DNA of 64,000 nt from Bugula neritina (lineage: Eukaryota; Bryozoa; Gymnolaemata; Cheilostomatida; Bugulidae): assembly GCA_964035545.1 (NCBI GenBank), contig OZ037766.1, forward strand, positions 19,767,767-19,831,766, in the 5' to 3' direction. The notes under the pieces are model-generated. The model made no database searches and was not told where the DNA came from. It saw only the letters and a list, made by a program, of their open reading frames with translations. The translations under genes and the position numbers were made by a program. Shown here piece after piece: positions 25,601 to 37,732 of the stretch (position 1 is its first letter; the number at the start of each line of letters is the position of its first letter).

Positions 25601-28600
25601 TAACAACAATACAGATCCAAATGAGTTATGCGCATCATGCTCCAAGAAAGAATGTTTTCTTTTAACCAAAGGCGGAAAACAACAAAAAAGCAGCTTCAAA
25701 ATGGATGTCTTGTGATGTGTGCCTAAAATGGTATCATGGAACATGCCAGGGCCTCCAACCATCTGAGGTGAATTCCATCACTAGACTGTCGGAAAGAGGT
25801 GTTAAGTGGTTTTGTGATGAGAGCTCCTCTCAAAAAGATGATGGTGGCAATACACAACATATGAAGATGCTTCACGGCATTAATCAACAAATTTCTAAAC
25901 TTGAGAGAAAGTTAGAAAAATACCATCAACACAGCAATGAAGAATTCAGTACCCTCCAAAAGACATGGGATGATATTACCAGCAAAAACATTGAAATTGC
26001 GAATAACACAAAAAAACCCTGCAAATGACCACAACTAGCCAAGCACTACTTGCATCGGAGATGGAAAAGGACAACGAAGTGAAAAAATCCAATGCAATTT
26101 TGGATGGCCTAACTGAAAGAGATACTGCAATGCAAGATGTGATGGATTTTATGTCCAAAGAACTATTTAAGAATTTCAACAAGCCTGTTCAAACAGGTAG
26201 GCTTAGTGCTAAGACTGAAAACAAATATCGCTCAATCAAACTGCAATTTGAAGATGAAAGGTCCAAGTGGGAATTTTTAAAACGAGTAAATCATGCCTTG
26301 CGCTCAGATTCTTTGTTCTGCAAGCTGGACATAAACAAGGAAACCAGGGACAAAGAGTACACTTTTCGCCAACAGGTTAAAAAACTTAAGAAGGAGCAGC
26401 CAACCATACAAGTTCGAATTAGGGATTTCAACATTCAAAAGAAAGCTGAATCGGAAAACTGAGAAAAGTTGAAACCGGAAGACCAACAAACAAAACAATC
26501 TCAGATCTAAATCTTTTTCTTACTAATGTCAGGTTAGTCAAAGGAAAAACAGCAGAAATCACCGCTCTAACTAAAAACAATGATTTGATCTGCCTAACAG
26601 AAACGCATATTGATCAATCTATTCTCAGCAAGACTGTAATCAAAACACCTGTTCAGACTTCTTTAGAAATGACAGAAACATACAGAGTTATGATTGCAAT
26701 CAAGGCAAAACTGAACGCCAGAAATGTTTCCATTGAAACTTATAATGAAGAAATAGTAATTATCCTTATTCCAACTAACCTACTTATATGCTGTTACTAT
26801 AGACCGAGGACATCAACTTCAAATATCAAACAAATAAATAACATACTTAGTTCCATCAAATATAAATTTTTCGACTGCAACCTCCTTGTACTCGGTGATA
26901 TGAATCTTCCAGGACTAGACTGGGTTACCAAAACTATTAAACCCAATGCATCCTAGAAAGCTATCCATCTACAATTTCTCAACATGCTTCTCAAACATAA
27001 CTTACACCAGATGGTTACAGAACCTACATACATTCACAGAAACACTCTTGATCTGATATGCCTCTCTCACACCCATACAACAGATCCCCCAGATGTGGTA
27101 ATCCCTGGCCTAAGCGACCACTATATTATAACCCTGAAACAATGATACACCAACAACACAAATGTAAAAATACCAATGAAATCTTTGTCTATCAGAAGGC
27201 ACACGTTCAAGTCTTTACTGAAAAAAATGACTAATGCTCTTCATCAAATTAAAAACCTATGTGACGTTCATAAAATGTGGGATATTTACAAAAGATCACT
27301 TGATGAAGCCATACTTGAGTCTGTTCAACTCGAAACTATACATGTCAAAAATGAAGATCAACCACCTTGGTTCAGCAAACATATTAAAAAAATGATAGAC
27401 AAGCAACACAATACACACAGAAAATGCAAACAAACTGGAGATCCATACCACTTGAATAGATATAAGCAGCACCGCCTGAACAAGAAAGAACTCAAAAAGC
27501 TCAATAGGATTATTTGCTATATAAAGTTTGTAAGCCCTTGGAAAAGGGGAACAGCAAACCTTTTTACAAACCTCTTAGGTACAAACAAAATCAACAGCAT
27601 CCTTTAGAGACTATGAGACTTATGGATGGCCTTCCAACCACTGACAGTAAGATAATCGCCAACAAACTAAATAGATACTTTCACTCATAGTTCCGCCATC
27701 AAGAAAGTATATCAAAACTCCCATTTCTTTTAACGCAAACAAAACCATTTCCCATCACATTAGATGGTGTTGAAAAACTTATTGTTAACCTCAAAAATAA
27801 TAAATCACCTGGCCCAGACCAGATCCACAAATGCCAATTACTAATAAACCCTAATATCAATGCAGAGTGTCTTCAGCATATTTTCGCTGCTTCATTAAAA
27901 TTAAGTGTGCTCCCAGGTGCATATAAAAAAAGGTGAAAAAGAGAAGCCATGCAATTATTGACCTATTTCATTGACAAGTGTCCCCTGCAAAATGCTAGAA
28001 TATATTATATTACACTATCTAAATAAAACACTAGATTCAATTTTGGTTAATAGACAACATGAATTTAGACGTGGTCTCTCATGTGACGCTCAATTGTGTG
28101 CAACTTTTCATGATCTTGCAAGAGCAGCCGACAACTTATCAACTACTCATGCAGTAGTTCTAGATTTTAAAAAGGCCTTCAATAAAGTTCCTCATTTACT
28201 ACTCATAGAGAAAATCAGGCGAATTAAAAGAATTGACCCTTTTATTGCCAATTAGATACAGAGCTTTTTGACTGACAGAAACCAAAAAGTGGCGATCAAA
28301 GGGGCGGAATCATCTGAACTAAGTGTAACATCTGGAGTCCCCCAAGGATCAGTTTTTGGACCAACACTCTTCCTAATTTACATCAATGATCTCCCTCAAT
28401 CTGTCTCATGCAAAGTTAGTCTATATGCTGATGACACACTTCTATATGCTGAAGTTAACAACAAAATAAAACAGGAAGCCTTTCAGAGAGACCTAAACTC
28501 ACTTTATAACTGATCACTTAAATGGAAAATGCCATTTAATACCGATAAGTGTGAAGTGATTAGATTTGGTAAAACTGATGATACCTCCAATCTATATTCA

Positions 28601-31600
28601 CTTGGTGACACCACTCTTAGAACAGTTAAAGAGGGCAAATATCTTGGTGTAATCATGCAGTCTAACCTAAAGTTTGACAGACATATTACATCTAAAGTCA
28701 ACAATGCAAGCAAAATACTTGGCTGTATCAAGCATACAATCTACAATGCACCCATGAACGCAAAATTAATTGCATACCTTAGTCTATGTAGACCTATCTT
28801 TGAGTATGCAGACACGTTGTGGGATCCAACTAACAAAAGTGCCCGTGAGGAAATTGAACATGTTCAAAATCAAGCCATCAGGTTTATTGCTAATCTCAAA
28901 GGAAGCTGTGATGAGTGATGCTGGAATTGAATTGCAGCTTAAAACTCTTGCAAGTCGACGAAGAGAGCACAGAATAACTTTGTTAATGAGAATACTCTCA
29001 GATGAAGAGCGCCATGAAACACTTTCATCTGCTTATGATGAACTATTAAATTCAAATCGGTCAATAAACACTCAATCTGCTAAAAGAGGAGAACCAACAT
29101 CAATTTCTGCATCCTCACAGACCTTTCACAACAGTTTTCTCCCTCGAAGCATTAGAGATTTGAGAATACCACCTCATAACACAAACTCAGCTTAGCTATG
29201 TGCTAAAACCCTTTACATTACAATTAAAATATCCAAACTTAGCTACATGCTAGAATAGATACATTTCAACACATGATAAACCCAAACAAAAACAACATAA
29301 GAGGCACTCGTAATTTTGCGCCTGTAGGTGTTAGCAGAGTGTTCTAATTTTTACGAGGTGAGTTACGAGGAATGTTATCATTTATTTTATATTTATAATA
29401 ATAATTAAATTTAATAATTATCAATATAAATATTGTATTTTAATTTATAGTGGTAACACTAAAAGTGAAATTAAAAGTAAATTTGATACTCATAGTCATA
29501 CTGATAGGCTGATAGTGATACTGATACTCATAGTCATACTGACAATGTGAATGCGAATGATACTCATACTCATACTGATAGCACTACGGCTACACGACTA
29601 GACTTAGTACCTGTACTAGTACTACTAGTACTACTACTAGACCTAGTACTTGAATAATAATAATAATATTAATTGAGCACACTAATATTGCCGAGCACAT
29701 TTTGATTCCATCATCTACTTGTAGTATTTTTGTTTATTACCGATAGCGAGAGCATACATGGTGTCAGTGGTGATACAATTATTATTATGTACTGAATTAC
29801 GAATACTATTTGCTGTTAATCACGCCATAGACTGAGTTTCGGGTTTGATAACCCTTTTCCTGCTACCAGCCTGCAACTGCGGGCAACCGAACCGGGCAAA
29901 GAATGCTGTATCGTTGATAATGCTGTGTCAAGGCATAATACGCGGGTAACGTTTATAGAAATCGCTTGAAATAGTGCAAAGCTTGTGGTCACCGAGTGTG
30001 ATTTCAAATTTAGAGTTGGGAGATATAGCGAAGCTCAAACAGTGGCGCAAAAACTTCATTTGGTGACTGCAAATTTTGTGCTGTATCTAGCGATTCCTAA
30101 CATTCACAAAGTTAATAAATAGTACTGCTACTAGTTGAGTTGCAAGATTCCTTTCCGTTAGCCGTTAAGTCTAATGAATAATCATAATGATAATAATTGA
30201 ACTTGATAACGAAAGTACCACTATAAATTAAAATTGCTTCCCAAAACCTATTAGAACTATTTTATGTTATTATTTATTCATTTTGGTTGTGCCACAGCCT
30301 TTTGCTAGTGTAATTCCTTACCATCGCCATCGGCCTAGTAGTAGTAGTACTAGTAGTAGTAGTACTAGTACTAGTAGTACTAGTAGTAGTAACTCTATTT
30401 CAGTGAATGTAGTTGTAAAATTAAATCATTAAATTTACATGATAAATGTTTATGTAATAAACTAATACTAATAGTAATACTTAATAGTTAATAATAATAG
30501 TAATAGTAATACTATTACTAATAGTATTTGTATTGCCTATTGGTAATACTAATAGTATTACTCTAAGTCTAATACTAATAGTCAGTAATACTAATAGTAT
30601 TAGTATTAGTAATACTATTACAATTACTTTTAGGTCCACTGACTACTAGGTTGAGATGGTAGTGGATTTGGAAAGAACTTTTCTCAAGATCAAGATGTGA
30701 GCTGTTCCTAGTAACTGTAAAGGCTAAGGCTGACTGTTGAATCAGTGAGTATTTGTTTTCAGCTATTCCAAGTACTAGTTGTGTCATCTTATCCACATTG
30801 GTGTTTTCAGCTCCGACAGCTCTAAGTACAATGAACTTGGAGATGAATTTTGGTGATGTTTTTCAAAGCCGGGGACAGGGACAGGGAATCAAAAGGTTTT
30901 CATGTGGATTCATGAAAAGTTTTGATAAGAAACATTTGTATGTCAATCAAAATGATAATTGGGAGTTTACTGTTAGTTATAACAAGGATTCCAGGTTTTT
31001 TAAATAAAAACTGTATAAATGACTGATTTTGGGGGATTTTACCTTCCAAATTTGACGTTGGCATAAGAATTTCTAAGGGAGATTTGTTGGAAAAAGTCAG
31101 ACAATGTATTGAATGAAAATATTGGAAAATTAAGGAAAGTTTGATTTTATGGAAATCCTGAAAATAAAATCATGATTGGTTTTCCACTCACTAAATTTAT
31201 TGAGGGTAATAAAACTTTCTTATTTTGGTGTGAGGTAAGCAGTATCACTAATCAATTGATACAAATAATTTATGATTAGTGGTCTAGGTTTGTGTTTGTA
31301 TCACCATTGCTGGATAAATATCCTATTTATTTAGATAGTATAATGTTGTGGAGATCAATTCCATACTCTAATCAAAACAGCAAGAAGCAATATCTCTGGA
31401 AGCTTACAAATTATTCAATACAAATAAAATAAAATTAAATGCCATTTCTGGTATGCATATTATTAAATTTCACTTTGCTAAAACACAATTCAAGCAGGCA
31501 TTAAATTGGGTTTTCCAAGCATTTGCAGGTAGATACTAAAAGCATAAGATTTAGCATGTTTGATTTGCTAGATACCACAAATGAAAATTATCATTATTTC

Positions 31601-32232
31601 AGTTAATTTGTAAACATTCATTGAAGATATGTCTAAGCTTAGGTTGCTGATGAATGAAGCTGCTGTTTCAAAAAGAATGACGCAGGATTCCGTCTAAGCC
31701 ACATAAAATAATATCAACTGGTCTTCAACCAGAATTACTTTCAATCTGTTACGGTAGAAAATAGCTCCTCTACTTGCTGTAATACCAAATCAGCAGTTAC
31801 ATGTTAGATCAAGAGTTGTAGATTCTGATTAACTTCATAGAATAAAAATAGTGACGTTAAATTAGTTTGTTTACACTAAGCAAATGTTGTTCAGATAATT
31901 TGTGAAAAGAATTGCCAATTGCATCTAAAACAGTAGCAACTTGTTTATGTGTTACAGTCATATCGATTAATAGACTTGCCTTTATACACCAATTTTTTTT
32001 TATTTAGCTTTATATTGCTTGGTGAATGAATTATAATGGAAATTTTTATTGTGCTTCAGTACTTGAATTTAATTTTGCGTTATTGTGAGTGAATTAAGCC
32101 ATGGTTAAGCAGAATTGCAAATTGAGCGAAGAGAAGCCTGTAGTATAATGTTTACTTGCTGAGTTATTTATGTATATACCTAACAGTAATATGTTAACGA
32201 TACATATGATAGCAGTATTGTGGTTTAATCTC

Positions 32233-32288
<56 letters not shown>

Positions 32289-35200
32289 ACACTTATAACT
32301 AGAGTCGGTTCTTTCTATGCCGTCAAGCTGTACACTTTATACCTTACAATAATAAACCTTACGATACATTATTCCAATGGTCTCATCTTTATTATTACCC
32401 ACACAAACATACAAAAACGGAAACATTACAAGACTTAATGTTGAATATAAGTTTGAAAAACAGTACTTGGTGTTTAAATAGAAATAATGGCTTAACTATA
32501 TTATGGTATAGCTGTGTAAAATATGCTTAATAACATGCTAATGACTCACTGCTCCATTACAGTTACACTGTGTTGAGGTTGCACTGCATTGAAGCTGCAC
32601 CCCATGGAAATGTACCATGATTTTATTAAAAGCATTAGCAGTGAAAGGAATAAGAAGCTGTAAAATGTACCAATTTGCAGAAGAATACAAGGTGCCTGCC
32701 GTCAACAGCAAATCTAATTATGCTTAATTTTATGTGGCATGCTTCAAGAAACAAACACTCTAATAATTAATCTTGGTCACAGTTTATTATCTATTACAAT
32801 CAGTAAAAGACTCAACAGTATTGTTATAGTAGGATCAGTTGGTAAAGGCTCAGCAAGTTTGAACAGCCTTCCTGATTGCGCATTGAAGCAAATGCCTTTG
32901 ATCGATCCTACATCATTAATTATGTTACATTGTTGATGAACACTTCAGTACCAGATCTACCAGCTTCTGGATGACATGGCAAATAGAAAAACTTTAAATT
33001 GTGTTTATATCAAGTAAAATAATATTTTTCTCAATTTACTGGTTTTTATAAATCACCTAAGCAGTTTTATGCAACATTAAAACTATATTAAATGAATGTA
33101 TTCTGGAATAATATTGTTAGTGTGAACATTTCATCATTATTAGAATTAAATCGGAGGAATAATAAGTAATATATCAGAACAATATTATTATTCATTCATT
33201 TATGTAAAATTAGACACTAAGGAGACCAATGTTCATATAAAATAAAATTTTGATAAGGATATGAATTACCATAATGATTTAATAAGGATACAAAAAACTC
33301 TTTTTGCAGATTAAAATATTGAGATAGTATAATAGTTTGTTTTATATGTAATAATACAATGGCTAAAAACTAGACTCGCAACTTTAGAGAAAGTAAGCTA
33401 ATTATAGATTTCCTAGCCACAAGAAAAAAAATTCACTTTACATTTTGCTAGAACGAAACATGCTGGCCTGCATATTTGATTTTTGTTTCACTTAATCATT
33501 TATATAATAACATAGTGTATCATATTCCAGCTTTTTTCCTTTAAATAATTAATAAATCTAGTTTATTCTTGAACATTATATGAGTGAAAACTGCAACAGT
33601 TGATAATAAAGTTAATTTCATAACAGAAGCCAAGGCAAAATTTTTCCTACTAGGCAACTAGTTATTACCATTTTGTTAAAATAAGTCAGTTTATTTGAAT
33701 GAACTATAACCTCTGCGGCCGAGTGTTGATAATCTGTTGCAGAGATGTTGTTAAGGAGTTGTTCTAACTCACTGTAGAAATCTGTTGCTGAACTTATCTC
33801 TCCTAACCGAAAGGTATCTTGTTTTCTTTGAGCTACAATAAGTAATATTTTAAAAGAAGATTCCTCACATATAACTATCTGCAGGTATTATAAGTACTTT
33901 ATACTTTTTGTGCTTTTTAAACTTTATAGTTTTACCCTGGAATTCTGATAACATATTTGTATGGTATATAGGTAAATAAGTCACGCAAGTTTATAGTCAC
34001 TATCCCTATGAAAACCTTTGACAAAAAGGGTTTTTTAGTTAGATCGGGCTAAGGACTTATTCAGGAGGGGTGCAGAAGCAATTATGACTGGATGCTTTTC
34101 CAAACATAACCAATGGCCTTTGTCGGGGTTCGAACCTACAACTTCGTATTTACTAAGCTAATGACCTCCTAGGCCACAGGTGCTTCCTATGTTCTATTAT
34201 GTTGTAGGCCTATATGTATGTATATAGCATAATTATAATAAATGACTTATGACCTGTTTAATGCTTGCATGCCCACTAATTTGAGGATAAATAAGACTAA
34301 ACAAAATAAAGTAATTTCATCATCTACTTTTGCTTTTAATTAATCTCATTAATTTTACTAATGTAAATAAAACTATTTGGTACAATAACTTGAGAAAATA
34401 CAATTCGTTGCAAAAATAGAAATGTTCATGCAAAAAAAAGGTCACACATTTTCCCACTTACTAAGACTTCAGAATTAATGTATAGGTTGAAATAGTAATT
34501 GGCTAAAATAATTAATATTAATATAAGAGCTGTATAACACACCACGCATTTCTATCCAATATGTTGCTAGCAAATTTGGTCTTCTTGTTTGCAAACGATA
34601 TACATACAATAGTGACATTGATTATGATAATGTAAGTGTTAATGTGAGTTATACGACTGGAAAACTTTTTTTGAATAATTTGACATAGAATAGCTCAAAG
34701 AATTGTAGCAGTAATTATCAATTATACCATTAAATACAACAAACCAACTATTAAAGTCATATGATATTCTTCATTTTTATTTTAGCTTTGGCTGTTGCAC
34801 AAAAGGCGCAATTATCTGCAAGAAAAAATATAACATGAAGTTTAATTAATTCTCACCTGTCAAAAGTGCCAGCTTAGATTGGGAAGCAGTTGATTTTGGG
34901 AACCCTTTAATTGGTATTGCAGTGGTTGATGTTTCCACATGCGCTGGTGAAAAAGATGCGCTCAGAGTCGTCGGAAAAGTGGAAAGTTGTACAGTAGCAT
35001 TTTCTACTTGAGTTATATTGAATGCATCTTCAGCTGGCAGCACTACAGGATCACAGTTGACCCAGAATTCTGTGTACGTATTGACTACAGTCAGCCTGAG
35101 TAAAATCAAGTAAAATAAAATCAGTGCATGTTCAAAGCTATGCTAAATGTAAGAGCAAATATGAAGTGAAAATGGCACTGAGTATTTTTAGTAATTTTAG

Positions 35201-37172
35201 CATAAAACAATATTTTAAAAATCAAACTATTGTTTAAAATCTAAGCAATCCCAACTGTTTTTTTAATAATAAAGAACTTTGCTGACGCCTACTGCATTGG
35301 CACTACAAGTATTTATAACCTTCATAACTATCTGTGCTGTGCTGTAACAACGAACAACATTTTGTGTATGCATGATGAAAACCAAACAGAAATTTTTATT
35401 GAACATAATCTGTAATTGTAATTCAGCTTGATGTAACATAACCTTTAAATTTAAGGTTAGCTCATAACTAGCCAAAATATTTTAGTTAAAAGTGATTGCT
35501 TTCACTATTAAAATAATAATACTTAAAACTTGTACAGACTGCTTTTTGCTAACTAACCATGCGCATGTGCTGAAAATTAATTCTTCCAGTGTCAAGAAAT
35601 TATCTTTACTAACAGCATGTATTCATTATGCTTTATTTATAAGTATTATTAAAATGCAAAGTTAACACGCATAGGCAATTTCCTGTACAATAATTTGCTT
35701 TTATTTTGTAAGAAAGGTGATGAGGGTAATTAATTATATATGGAAATACACACCCCATAGATTGGATGCAAATCACAACTCACCTATATAATAGACACAT
35801 GTAGTATATGTACGATAAAACTAATTATTACATTCCAATTTATTTTCCTGTAATATAAAATGATATTTTATGAGTTTACATTGGCTACAGTTTTAATGAA
35901 GTGTTTTGAACAAAGACAAGGTTCAACAAACCCTTTTCATGTCTGTAATTGGAGCGATATAACTTAAGGAAATGAAAACTGTTTTTAACTGCACTAAAAC
36001 CAAGGAAATGAATAATTTTATCTTCATTATAATATGTTGGAGGTTGTTACAAGCAGCAAATTCATAACCAAACCGTTTGGGCTCTAAATTACTCTAGTAG
36101 TTAAATTATTACTCATTATACTAATTTTGTCTACATACTACCTACTTTGTGGATACATTCTAGTCATTTGTTTGAAAAAAAATTCTTTCAACAAGCATCT
36201 TACTATAAAAGCACAAATGAAGCAATCCTTATAATTGTCAAGTCACATAAATGCGGCATTAATGTATTTGCATGTTAACAACCACTGTGGTACAGCAGAA
36301 TTTATTTTTCTCACTAATTATCATATATTTTATTACAATATGTACACAGCAATGTCTAGAAACTTACCATATGAAGTATATCTGCCCACCAGAATCATAC
36401 GGTGGGGTCCATGTAACTGCAGCATGCAGCTTATCTGAGCTGTCATTATGAGTTGCTGCAGCACCATTACATATTGTTTGTACGCCTGCTCCAAAATGGC
36501 CGACAGCATGACTCGTTTCATTAAACACAGTCAGTTGAAATCCTCTGAAAGTCTGCAAGCCGGACCATGACGTAATGTTCACTGCAACAGAAAACACTCG
36601 CGAGGGTGTAGTGTGAGCCTAAACGGAGCTACAATATGCCGGTTAGATCTTTTTAAAAAGCTTTATATTACATAAAATAAAAGCCTAGTGATTATCAGAT
36701 GCAACGTCAAATTTATTAATAATTTCATGTTGATGCCGCAAAAATAAAAACTGTTTAAGTAAATATACATAGTTTCTTGGAACTCAATTACAGTATTACT
36801 ACAGATATGCATTCATTCTCTTGAAGAGATTTCTTTTATCTAAGCATACATTTGACTCCATATAATGCAGCGACATGGCCAGTGAAATCAGTGCATTTTA
36901 CAATATAACTAATTTACATCAAATATATTACAGTTTAGTGTCTCTTAGCATTGTAATATTAACTTACATGTGTGAGGTACACCAGGTCTAAAAGGTAAGG
37001 CATTCAACAAATATGGGCAGTTTTGGTGAGTAGTTCTTCTACCTGATGCCATATTGACAGCTCTGACGCCATGCATTGGTGTAGCATCATAGCAAGCTTT
37101 CTCAGGTGCCCCAGTTGAATAAGAGAAAACTACGTTTAAAATACTGAACAGAAGAGCTGATGCGCAAAACAT
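19642..37172 (-). CDS. Single-pass membrane protein with N-terminal Reeler domain
   Basis: Minus-strand exons: 37172-36968, 36596-36368, 35095-34857, 33832-33711, 21095-20976, 20808-20689, 19860-19642. They join in frame to 418 codons (417 residues). Residues 1 to about 21 are a signal peptide (MFCASALLFSILNVVFS). A Reeler domain follows: CYDATPMHG start, LPFRPG, TFRGFQLTVFNE, VTWTPPYDSGGQIYF, and closing strand VVNTYTEFWV. Then come a Thr/Ser-rich stalk and two 40-codon, probably helical exons. A transmembrane helix at about 327-350 (VAVPLVALAVVALVSLV) is followed by RRHR and a 67-residue acidic tail. Reeler domains occur in reelin, FRRS1-type reductases and insect defence proteins; DOMON and cytochrome b561 domains are absent here. 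The acceptor at 36596 is weak, and the 33711-to-21095 join spans 12.6 kb; a missing exon is possible. Function unknown. Confidence 0.82.
19963..20121 (+). mobile_element. Short TIR element, family A, copy 2
   Basis: About 160 bp with inverted ends TGCGTTTCCATTGCTT and AAGCAATGGAAACGTA. The interior includes GATTCGATGCAACTGTTCCC, shared with the copy at 10209-10367 in opposite orientation. No open frame. It lies in the last intron of the Reeler gene. Confidence 0.8.
22342..22756. mobile_element. PIF/Harbinger-like MITE, copy 1
   Basis: Ends AGGGCCACACGGTGCATATTT (left) and AAATACGCACCGTGTGACCTT (right) form a terminal inverted repeat. CTAATTGGCTGGTAGTTATT and GTGTCCACTGTA in the interior are shared with the copy at 40864-41214. 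This copy is longer and more diverged, and its target duplication is not recognisable. No transposase. Confidence 0.85.
22956..23412. mobile_element. hAT-like MITE with AATTAC subterminal repeats
   Basis: The ends are CAGGGTTAGAG and, inverted, CAGGGTTGAGG. They are flanked by 8-bp near-identical duplications, GTAGAAAA (22948-22955) and GTAGCAAA (23413-23420). Clusters of (T)GTAATT/AATTAC in both orientations fill both subterminal zones. An 8-bp duplication, a CAGGG terminus and repeated subterminal motifs are typical of hAT elements. There is no coding capacity. Confidence 0.85.
24000..24210. repeat. Degenerate AGTATSAGTAT-type hexanucleotide array
   Basis: Loose repetition of AST triplets separated by three-base spacers (ATGAGTATGAGTATCAGTAT and similar), decayed towards the right. 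It ends near the 421-bp palindrome. Confidence 0.6.
24222..24656. mobile_element. 421-bp near-complete palindrome with 7-bp target duplication
   Basis: The element at 24229-24649 starts GGGTCATTTTACTT and ends AAGTAAAATGACCC. The two arms match nearly all the way to the centre, around 24430-24450. AATAATA flanks it on both sides (24222-24228 and 24650-24656). This is a foldback-type MITE without open frames. Its superfamily is not clear. Confidence 0.88.
24925..25420. repeat. Degenerate (AST-NNN)n hexanucleotide array left of the LINE
   Basis: From about 24925 to 25190 nearly every sixth position starts ACT or AGT, with spacers GAT, CAT, AAC or GTA (GTGATACTCATACTGATGGT, then AACAGTAACTGTAACAGTA). 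A remnant at 25398-25422 (CATAGTGATACTGATAGTG) lies about 85 bp upstream of the first LINE ATG. Confidence 0.75.
25425..29290 (+). mobile_element. Decayed non-LTR retrotransposon (CR1/L2-like group) with PHD-finger ORF1
   Basis: ORF1 from ATG 25506 encodes a Cys/His PHD-type finger (CASCSKKEC, then after one frameshift near 25700 MSCDVCLKWYHGTC), a coiled coil around 25880-25990 and a basic C-terminal region to 26460. ORF2 remnants give an endonuclease (LICLTETHID, LLVLGDMNLPGLDW) and a reverse transcriptase (NKSPGPDQI, VVLDFKKAFNKVPH, SGVPQGSVFGP, YADDTLLY, LGVIMQSNLKF) with stops and frameshifts near 27130, 27600, 27940, 28255, 28512 and 28915. The element is inactive. The last readable frame ends at 29195; the 3' boundary is approximate. 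It lies antisense in the Reeler gene's long intron. Confidence 0.9.
29488..29655. repeat. Degenerate hexanucleotide array right of the LINE
   Basis: A clean stretch of ATASTS units (ACTCATAGTCATACTGATAG, CTGATAGTGATACTGATACT), changing at its right end into TAS trinucleotides (CTAGTACTACTAGTACTACT). Confidence 0.88.
30336..30392. repeat. Mixed (AGT/ACT)n trinucleotide repeat
   Basis: AGT and ACT triplets mixed without order (GTAGTAGTAGTACTAGTAGT and onward). Because ACTAGT and AGTACT are palindromes, the tract is rich in short self-complementary sites. Confidence 0.9.
30455..30640. repeat. Degenerate ATASTA hexanucleotide array
   Basis: AATACTAATAGTAATACT-type units with C/G exchange in the AST triplet continue for about 185 bp. 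They end just before a short non-repetitive segment. Confidence 0.85.
32233..32284. repeat. (TA)n microsatellite
   Basis: About 26 uninterrupted TA dinucleotides in the long intron of the Reeler gene. Confidence 0.97.
33972..34190 (-). mobile_element. tRNA-derived SINE, copy B
   Basis: Same body and tail as copy A, with an intact B box on the minus strand (GGTTCGAACCCCGACAAAGG is closely matched). It lies in sense orientation in the third intron of the Reeler gene, just upstream of exon 33832-33711. Confidence 0.85.
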
Positions 37173-37732
37173 GCTGTTGCATGGGAAGCCTTTTCAGAAT
37201 TAATAGCTTAATATTATTATTCATTACAATGATTATAGCGACCATTATAGCACTGAAAAGGTCAAATTCTGTAACCATAGAAACAAAACTTTCTTCATCA
37301 GGAAAAGTATTTCTGTCAACGTTTTACTTAACAAGCTGAATAAATTAGTATGACTTATGTACAGTCTACAGATTTTAGGACTTACCACTAGTATGTCTCA
37401 GAGTAGCTACATTGTTAGAGGGGACAATAAATTCAGAAAGTTACCTCAATAATAAAATATAAACATAATGACGTAATAGAAAACTACTTTAGTAAATATA
37501 ATTTTAGTTCAGTATCTCATATGAACCTCATAGCCTGCAATAACCAATAAAGAAAGCTACATTATATTTAAAAATAGCTAAAAATAATGTTATAGAACAT
37601 TTTGTGCATCAAACTCAAAAACATTTTCAGGTATACAACACATTTCATATACTGATTCAACATAGTAGTAGTAGACTTTTCCTTGTTAAGTAGTACTTTC
37701 TGTAAATGTGCAGATCTGTGCTAGGGAAACAA
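37173..37732. other. Region upstream of the Reeler gene
   Basis: Probable 5' untranslated and promoter region of the minus-strand Reeler gene. It is AT-rich with no core promoter element I would assign. Confidence 0.4.

Larger units (their letters stand above)
21096..33710 (-). other. Long fourth intron of the Reeler gene, dense in mobile elements
   Basis: About 12.6 kb between two 40-codon exons. It contains two TIR elements (22342-22756, 22956-23412), a 421-bp palindrome (24229-24649), a LINE (25425-29290), hexanucleotide arrays on both sides of that LINE, and a TA tract at 32233-32284. The rest (for example 30800-32200 and 32300-33700) is AT-rich with no feature I can support. The acceptor before exon 21095 is tandem: ATAG at 21100 and AAAG 4 nt further; only the second keeps phase. 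Confidence 0.7.

Noticed and set aside
25425-29290. Host gene with a PHD finger
   Set aside because: The PHD-type finger is followed by coiled coil, endonuclease and reverse transcriptase remnants in LINE order, so it is ORF1 of a retrotransposon.
30575-30870. Open frame on the minus strand (around TQLVLGIAENKYSLIQQ) as an extra Reeler-gene exon
   Set aside because: No acceptor and donor pair fits the phase 0 neighbours, and the frame runs into a hexanucleotide array.
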